Positions 13,274 to 17,694 of a DNA stretch of 17,694 nt are shown piece after piece. The stretch lies in contig CP070706.1 in NCBI GenBank assembly GCA_020350085.1, forward strand, positions 1,844,614 to 1,862,307, read 5' to 3'. The position numbers and the translations under genes were made by a program. The DNA comes from Acidobacteriota bacterium. GTDB lineage: Bacteria; Acidobacteriota; Polarisedimenticolia; J045. Under the pieces are notes generated by a model. It searched no databases, was not told the origin of the DNA, and worked only from the letters and a program-made list of their open reading frames with translations. How positions within the stretch are numbered: the first letter of the stretch is position 1; each line of letters opens with the position of its first letter.

Positions 13274-16200
13274 TCAGCTGCGCGTCACGAGCACGCCCGA
13301 CTTCGGACCTGCCCACGAATCTCGCCGCAGCTTTCTCGGCAACATCCGGATCGCCAGTGAGCCGGCGTCTTCGATCGCCGTGTACCAGACGGGAAGGGCA
13401 AGCAGGGTGAACAGGGTCGAGGTCGTCAGCCCGCCGATGACGGCGACGGCCAGCGAGTCAATGTAGGCGTTGGCCACCGTAAACGCGGACATCGCGAGCG
13501 GAATCAGTCCGAACAATGTCGTCAGGGCCGTCATCAAGACCGGGCGCAGGCGATCGCCACACCCTTCGAGCAACGCCTCGCTTCGAGGCTTACCGGCACG
13601 CCTGAGCGCGTTGACGTGATCGACCATGACGATGCCGTTGTTGACGACGATGCCGATCAAGATCACGACACCCATGAACGCCACCGCGTCGAGCTCGTAG
13701 CCGGTCAGCCACAGCATCCAGAACGCGCCGAAAAACGCCAGCGGCAGTGTGATCAGAATCGCCAGCGGCTGGGTCAGAGACTCGAAAAGCGCCGCCATCA
13801 ACAACAAGACGACTGCCAGCGCGAGCAAGACGCCGTTGAGCATCTGCCCGAGACCTTCGTCGCGATAGCGGCCCCAGAGACCGAAGTCCCACGAATAGCC
13901 CTCGGGCAGCGTGAAGCCAGCCATCCTTTCACTGACACGTTGCTTCGCTTCTTCGGTCGTGATCGACTCATCGAACTGGACGCTGACGACGAGAGACGTC
14001 TCTCGGTCCTCACGACGGATGTGAGGTGGTGTGCGGGCGATCGTCACCTCGGCGACGGAAGCCAGCGGAACGGTCGCACCGTCCTGCCGGGGAATCGGCA
14101 GATCGTTGAGTGACGCGAGCCCCGGCTGAGCATCCTCTGGAAGCTCCACCACGACTTCCAGCTCCCCGCGCTCTCCCTTGAAACGGCGCAGGTGTCGCCC
14201 GCGATACGCGAACGCCACGACATCCGCGATCAGCTGCGGTGTCAGCTCAAGTGCGCGCACCTTGTCCGGATCGAGCAGCACACGGACTTCCTTCTGACCA
14301 GAGATCGACGGACCGTAGACCTCCACGACGTCGGACAGGTCGATCATCCGCTCTTCGACCTGCTGGGCCAGCGTCTGCAGGTACTCCGGATCATCGCCCT
14401 GAATCGAGATCGCGACCATGCGCCGCCCCTGACGGCCGTGACGCCACCACTCGCGCTCACCGACGCTGAGCTTCACGCCGGGGATGACGGGCAGATCCTC
14501 TCCGAGCTGCTTGCGAAGCCGGGCGATCGATTCCTCACTCGCTTGTTCCCGGGGAAGATAGACGATCGTCACCGTTCCACTGTTCTCGCTGAACCACGAG
14601 TAGACGTTCTCGTAGCCCAGCTCCTCCTTGCGCGACTCGAGCCAGGCTTCCACCTGATCGACGTAGCCCTCGAGGACTTCTTTGGTAGCCGGGTCGTGGA
14701 TCTCGTAGCTGATCCCCACTTGAGACTCGCGGAACTTCGGATCACCCCGCTTTTCGATCTTGATGATCGGATAGGCTGCACTCGTCGCAAGAGCGAGCAG
14801 TCCGATCAGCGTAATGAAGCGGTGGCGAAGCGTCCAGCCCAGAAGATGCCGATATGCCGGCACGACTCGTGTGAGCAAAAAGCCTGGCTGCACCTTCTTG
14901 CGGGGAACGAAGTATGTCGCGGCGAGCGGAATGAACGTGACCGAGATCAGCAGCGAGCAGACCACGGCGAGGCAGATCGTCATCGCCACTTCGCCCATGT
15001 AGATCGTCAGATGATCGCGATCCGAGACGAACAGCCAGGACCAGACGATGATCGTCGTCGCCGTCGAGGCGAGAACCGCGAGAAAAACCTCGCTCGTGCC
15101 AATGCGCGCCGCTTGTTTCGGATCGAAGCCGTGCGCCTGGCGGCGGTGGATGTTCTCCATCACTACGACGGCGTTGTCGACCAACATGCCGACGCCGAGC
15201 ATCAGTCCGAGCAGCGTCAGCACGTTGAACTGCGCACCGAGGAGATACATCGCCCCACAGGTGACGAGCAGGGAAAACGGAATCGCCACGGCCACGACCA
15301 ACGTCGTCCGCACGCGACGTAAGAAGACGAACAGCACCGCGACCGCCAGAAAGCCGCCAAAGATGCCGGCATTTCTGAGTCCCGTCAGTGAGTTGAGAAT
15401 CTCCTCCCCGGCATTGTTCCAAACGAGCAACCTCACGCCCTCGAGCTCTGGGTCGCGCTGCACCTCTTCGATGCGCTCCATCAGCCGGGTGATGGTATCG
15501 ACGGTGTTGGCGGTCGGCTCTTTGAACACATCGATGCCGATCGCGAACTTGCGGTCGAGGTGCCGGCCGTAATCGAGTCGCGGTTCTTCCTGGACGACGC
15601 GGGCTACATCGGCGAGCCTCAAGCCTTCCGGGCCGAGATCGAGCGCGCGCAGCTGACTGACATCCTGAAAGCGGCTCTCGGTGCGGACGTCGTAGCGCAG
15701 AACATCGCCGCGGATCGTGCCGAGATCCATGTCCAGATTTGCCGCGTCGATGCGCGACATCACCTCGCCGGCGTTGATGCCGTGGCGCTTCAGAGCGTCG
15801 AGATCGAGTTCGATGCGCACCTGCTGCGGTTCGACGCCGTAGAGATTGACACGCGCCACGCCCCGCACGCGCTCGAGCGGCCGGCGGATGCGCCGGTCGA
15901 GCAGATCCCACGACTCCGAGAGGCTGCGCTGCGCCGAGATGCGCCCGTGCAGAATCGCACCGCCGCCGGGCCCGTCGATATCGCCTTCGACCCTGATATG
16001 GCCGAGCCCGTCGGGCAAGCTGGGACGCACGCGCTCGACAGCCTCTCGCACCTCCATCTTCTTGATGTCGATGTCGACCGACCAGTCGAAACGCGTCTCG
16101 ATGTTGGCACTGCCCGCGTTGACCCGCGAGGTGATCGAGCGCACCTCGGGAATCGTCGCCAGCTCCTCCTCGATCGGCATCGCGACCTGCTTGAGGGCCT

Positions 16201-16372
16201 CGAGCGGGTGGCTGCCGGGAAACGGCACTTCGACGTCGACTTCAGGCTCGGCCACCATCGGCATGAAGTCGAGCGGAAGACGAAACACCGCCACCGCACC
16301 GAGCACCATCAAGCTGAGCAGCAGCATCAGCGTGGCGACGGGGCGGTCGATCGGTATGTCGGCGATTCTCAC
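13274..16372 (-). CDS. RND efflux permease (HAE/AcrB-type), complete
   Basis: The product has 1032 residues, the normal length for an RND inner-membrane pump. It starts with a GTG at 16372 that overlaps the upstream stop (GTGA), with GAGG at 16383-16380. The first helix (RPVATLMLLLSLMVLGAVAVF) leads to LDFMPMVAEPEVDVEV and FPGSHPLEA, a periplasmic porter domain, the TM2-6 block, a second porter domain and the TM8-12 block. In TM4 the motif is LVDNAVVVMENI, with Asp399 followed by Asn400 where AcrB has two Asp. In TM10 it is IVVNNGIVMVDH, with Asn911-Asn912 where AcrB has Lys. Many non-AcrB RND branches share this form. Such pumps use the proton (or sodium) gradient with a periplasmic adaptor and an outer-membrane channel, neither of which is in the window. 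It is convergent with the broken symporter gene. Confidence 0.93.
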   Translation of the reverse strand: MRIADIPIDRPVATLMLLLSLMVLGAVAVFRLPLDFMPMVAEPEVDVEVPFPGSHPLEALKQVAMPIEEELATIPEVRSITSRVNAGSANIETRFDWSVDIDIKKMEVREAVERVRPSLPDGLGHIRVEGDIDGPGGGAILHGRISAQRSLSESWDLLDRRIRRPLERVRGVARVNLYGVEPQQVRIELDLDALKRHGINAGEVMSRIDAANLDMDLGTIRGDVLRYDVRTESRFQDVSQLRALDLGPEGLRLADVARVVQEEPRLDYGRHLDRKFAIGIDVFKEPTANTVDTITRLMERIEEVQRDPELEGVRLLVWNNAGEEILNSLTGLRNAGIFGGFLAVAVLFVFLRRVRTTLVVAVAIPFSLLVTCGAMYLLGAQFNVLTLLGLMLGVGMLVDNAVVVMENIHRRQAHGFDPKQAARIGTSEVFLAVLASTATTIIVWSWLFVSDRDHLTIYMGEVAMTICLAVVCSLLISVTFIPLAATYFVPRKKVQPGFLLTRVVPAYRHLLGWTLRHRFITLIGLLALATSAAYPIIKIEKRGDPKFRESQVGISYEIHDPATKEVLEGYVDQVEAWLESRKEELGYENVYSWFSENSGTVTIVYLPREQASEESIARLRKQLGEDLPVIPGVKLSVGEREWWRHGRQGRRMVAISIQGDDPEYLQTLAQQVEERMIDLSDVVEVYGPSISGQKEVRVLLDPDKVRALELTPQLIADVVAFAYRGRHLRRFKGERGELEVVVELPEDAQPGLASLNDLPIPRQDGATVPLASVAEVTIARTPPHIRREDRETSLVVSVQFDESITTEEAKQRVSERMAGFTLPEGYSWDFGLWGRYRDEGLGQMLNGVLLALAVVLLLMAALFESLTQPLAILITLPLAFFGAFWMLWLTGYELDAVAFMGVVILIGIVVNNGIVMVDHVNALRRAGKPRSEALLEGCGDRLRPVLMTALTTLFGLIPLAMSAFTVANAYIDSLAVAVIGGLTTSTLFTLLALPVWYTAIEDAGSLAIRMLPRKLRRDSWAGPKSGVLVTRS

Positions 16373-17694
16373 GTCGTGGCCTCGTCTGGCGCCATCCGGG
16401 CTGCGGCGGCCGAAGCCGACTCGCCTTCGCGAATCCTGCCGGAGAAGATTCTGTAAACACAGGGGATGACGATCAGCGTCAGCACCGTCGCCACCGTCAG
16501 CCCGCCGATCACCGTGATTGCCAGCGGTGCGCGCAGCTCGCTACCGGCTCCGAGGCCGAGCACCATCGGCAGTAGAGCCAACACGGTCGTCGTCGTCGTC
16601 ATCAGGATCGGCCGCAGCCGCTCTCGCCCGCCGCCGAGGATGGCGTCGTCCAACGCTTCTCCCAAACGACGGCGACGATTGATCGCATCGACGAGGACGA
16701 TCGCGTTGTTGACGACGATGCCGGCGAGCATCACGGAACCGATCAGCACCAGGACACTGATCGAGGTCCGACTCAGCATCAGAGCCGCAACGACACCGAC
16801 GATTCCCATCGGAACCGAAAGCAGGATGACGAACGGGTAGCGGATCGACTCGAACTGCATCGCCATCACGACGTAGACGAGAAACACCGCCAACGCCAGG
16901 GCCAGCTTGAGACTGTCGAACGAGATCTTGATGTCCTGATCCTGGCCGGCGAGCTCGATGACCGCTCCCTCGCTCGGGGCGATCCGGGCAATTGCCTGGC
17001 GCACATCGGTCAGTACACGACCGAGATCTCGACTCGTCGTCAAGCCGATGACCTGCGCCACGCGTGCGCTGCCGACGCGATAGATCGCCGCCGGGCCGCG
17101 GTCGATTTCGACGTCCGCTACGGCCGAGACCGGCACGCTCGTCCCCGGTTCGGACCCATCTCCGCCCCGCCTGATCCGCAACGAGCCGACTTCGCTGGCG
17201 CGATCGCGCCAGTCGCTCGACGCCCGCACGCGAATGTCGAGGCGTTCTTCTTCCTCGCGAAACTCGCCGACGATCTCGCCGCGGATCTGTCTGCGCAGTG
17301 TCTCGCCGATCTGCTCTGCGCTGATCCCGAGCGCACCAGCTCGCTCGCGATCGAGCGCGATCCTCACCTCGGGACTTCCCGGCTCGGAGGTGCTGGTCAC
17401 GTCTTTCACACCGGGCACGAGCGAGACGGCTTCGGTGACGCGCTGCGCCTGGCGATCCAAGACACCGAGATCGTCATCGAAAATATTGACGACGACCGGA
17501 GGACGAAGCGCGAGGACCGAGGGCTTTATCAGCTCGGCCTCGACGCTGGGATAGAGCGTGAGCACCTCTCGCACGCGTTCCACCGCGCCGGCCTCAGTGG
17601 CAGCAGTCGCCTGTTCATGCAGCACCACGTTTACCTGTGCCAGGTTCTCACCGAGTGTCTGTCGGCCCGAAGCGGTCGAAGGCAGCGAGCCCAC
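16369..17694 (-). CDS. RND efflux permease, C-terminal part (cut by window edge)
   Basis: The frame is open at the window's right edge and ends at TGA 16369. The 441 visible residues are the C-terminal part of an RND permease of about 1000 residues or more: the second porter domain (VTSTSEPGSPEVRIALDRER and following) and TM8-12. TM8-10 read VVMAMQFESIRYPFVILLS, GIVGVVAAL and MLAGIVVNNAIVLVDAIN, then GGGRERLRPILMTTTTTVL and ALLPMVLG. TM10 has Asn-Asn where AcrB has Lys, as in the next gene. The stop overlaps the start of the second permease by four bases, so the two are one operon and are likely to form a heteromeric pump, as MdtB and MdtC do. The start and TM4 residues lie outside the window. 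Confidence 0.92.
   Translation of the reverse strand: MGSLPSTASGRQTLGENLAQVNVVLHEQATAATEAGAVERVREVLTLYPSVEAELIKPSVLALRPPVVVNIFDDDLGVLDRQAQRVTEAVSLVPGVKDVTSTSEPGSPEVRIALDRERAGALGISAEQIGETLRRQIRGEIVGEFREEEERLDIRVRASSDWRDRASEVGSLRIRRGGDGSEPGTSVPVSAVADVEIDRGPAAIYRVGSARVAQVIGLTTSRDLGRVLTDVRQAIARIAPSEGAVIELAGQDQDIKISFDSLKLALALAVFLVYVVMAMQFESIRYPFVILLSVPMGIVGVVAALMLSRTSISVLVLIGSVMLAGIVVNNAIVLVDAINRRRRLGEALDDAILGGGRERLRPILMTTTTTVLALLPMVLGLGAGSELRAPLAITVIGGLTVATVLTLIVIPCVYRIFSGRIREGESASAAAARMAPDEATT

Noticed and set aside
13160..13360. 66-codon open frame after the symporter pseudogene
   Set aside because: It begins in the same frame after the symporter stop but is basic and shapeless, and runs into the end of the RND gene. 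I see no family or ribosome site.
14192..15322. 376-codon open frame on the plus strand
   Set aside because: It is antisense to the complete RND permease, is rich in Arg, Asp and His, and has no hydrophobic or domain pattern.
14742..15911. 389-codon open frame on the minus strand
   Set aside because: It overlaps the RND permease in another frame; the product is Arg/Ser-rich low-complexity sequence, while the permease frame is fully conserved.

Overview
The window is GC-rich and densely coded. It comes from a Gram-negative (diderm) bacterium: it encodes two outer-membrane beta-barrel proteins ending in phenylalanine, two RND efflux permeases, a predicted lipoprotein, and periplasmic domains with signal peptides. 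A Hanks-type kinase, TPR and Ig-like modules and FadL-like barrels together suggest a lineage such as Myxococcota, Acidobacteriota or a relative. That placement is an inference from gene content, not a phylogenetic result.

Layout. Positions 1-443 (minus) hold the N-terminal part of an OPT-family oligopeptide transporter, cut by the window edge. A divergent small envelope protein resembling DUF4252 follows (573-1112, plus). Next is a tight minus-strand operon read from right to left: a periplasmic TPR/Ig-like protein with one membrane helix and a cytoplasmic STAND/AAA-like ATPase (6846-4372), a soluble protein with the same type of ATPase fused to a Ser/Thr kinase (4366-2414), and a FadL-like outer-membrane barrel (2414-1125). 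The kinase and barrel genes share a TGATG junction. A full-length paralogue of the barrel is encoded divergently (7089-8429, plus). These four genes look like one envelope-spanning signalling or transport-control module and are the most interesting part of the window.

A second, plus-strand operon follows: a MarR regulator (8561-9067), a CrtO-like acyltransferase-family membrane protein (9064-9618), a CPBP intramembrane protease (9633-10520) and a 68-residue two-helix membrane protein (10517-10723). It has a near-consensus sigma70 promoter whose -10 box lies inside a 7-7-7 inverted repeat, so autoregulation by the MarR protein is likely.

Then come a PLP enzyme of the ACC deaminase/D-cysteine desulfhydrase family (10908-11981) and a sodium:solute symporter gene broken by four frameshifts and apparently an internal deletion (12048-13135). 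The window ends with two RND permease genes on the minus strand (13274-16372, and 16369 to the edge), overlapping by 4 bases.

I saw no rRNA, tRNA, CRISPR array, insertion sequence or convincing intrinsic terminator. No gene-free stretch exceeds 300 bases. The longest is the divergent 242-base region 6847-7088.
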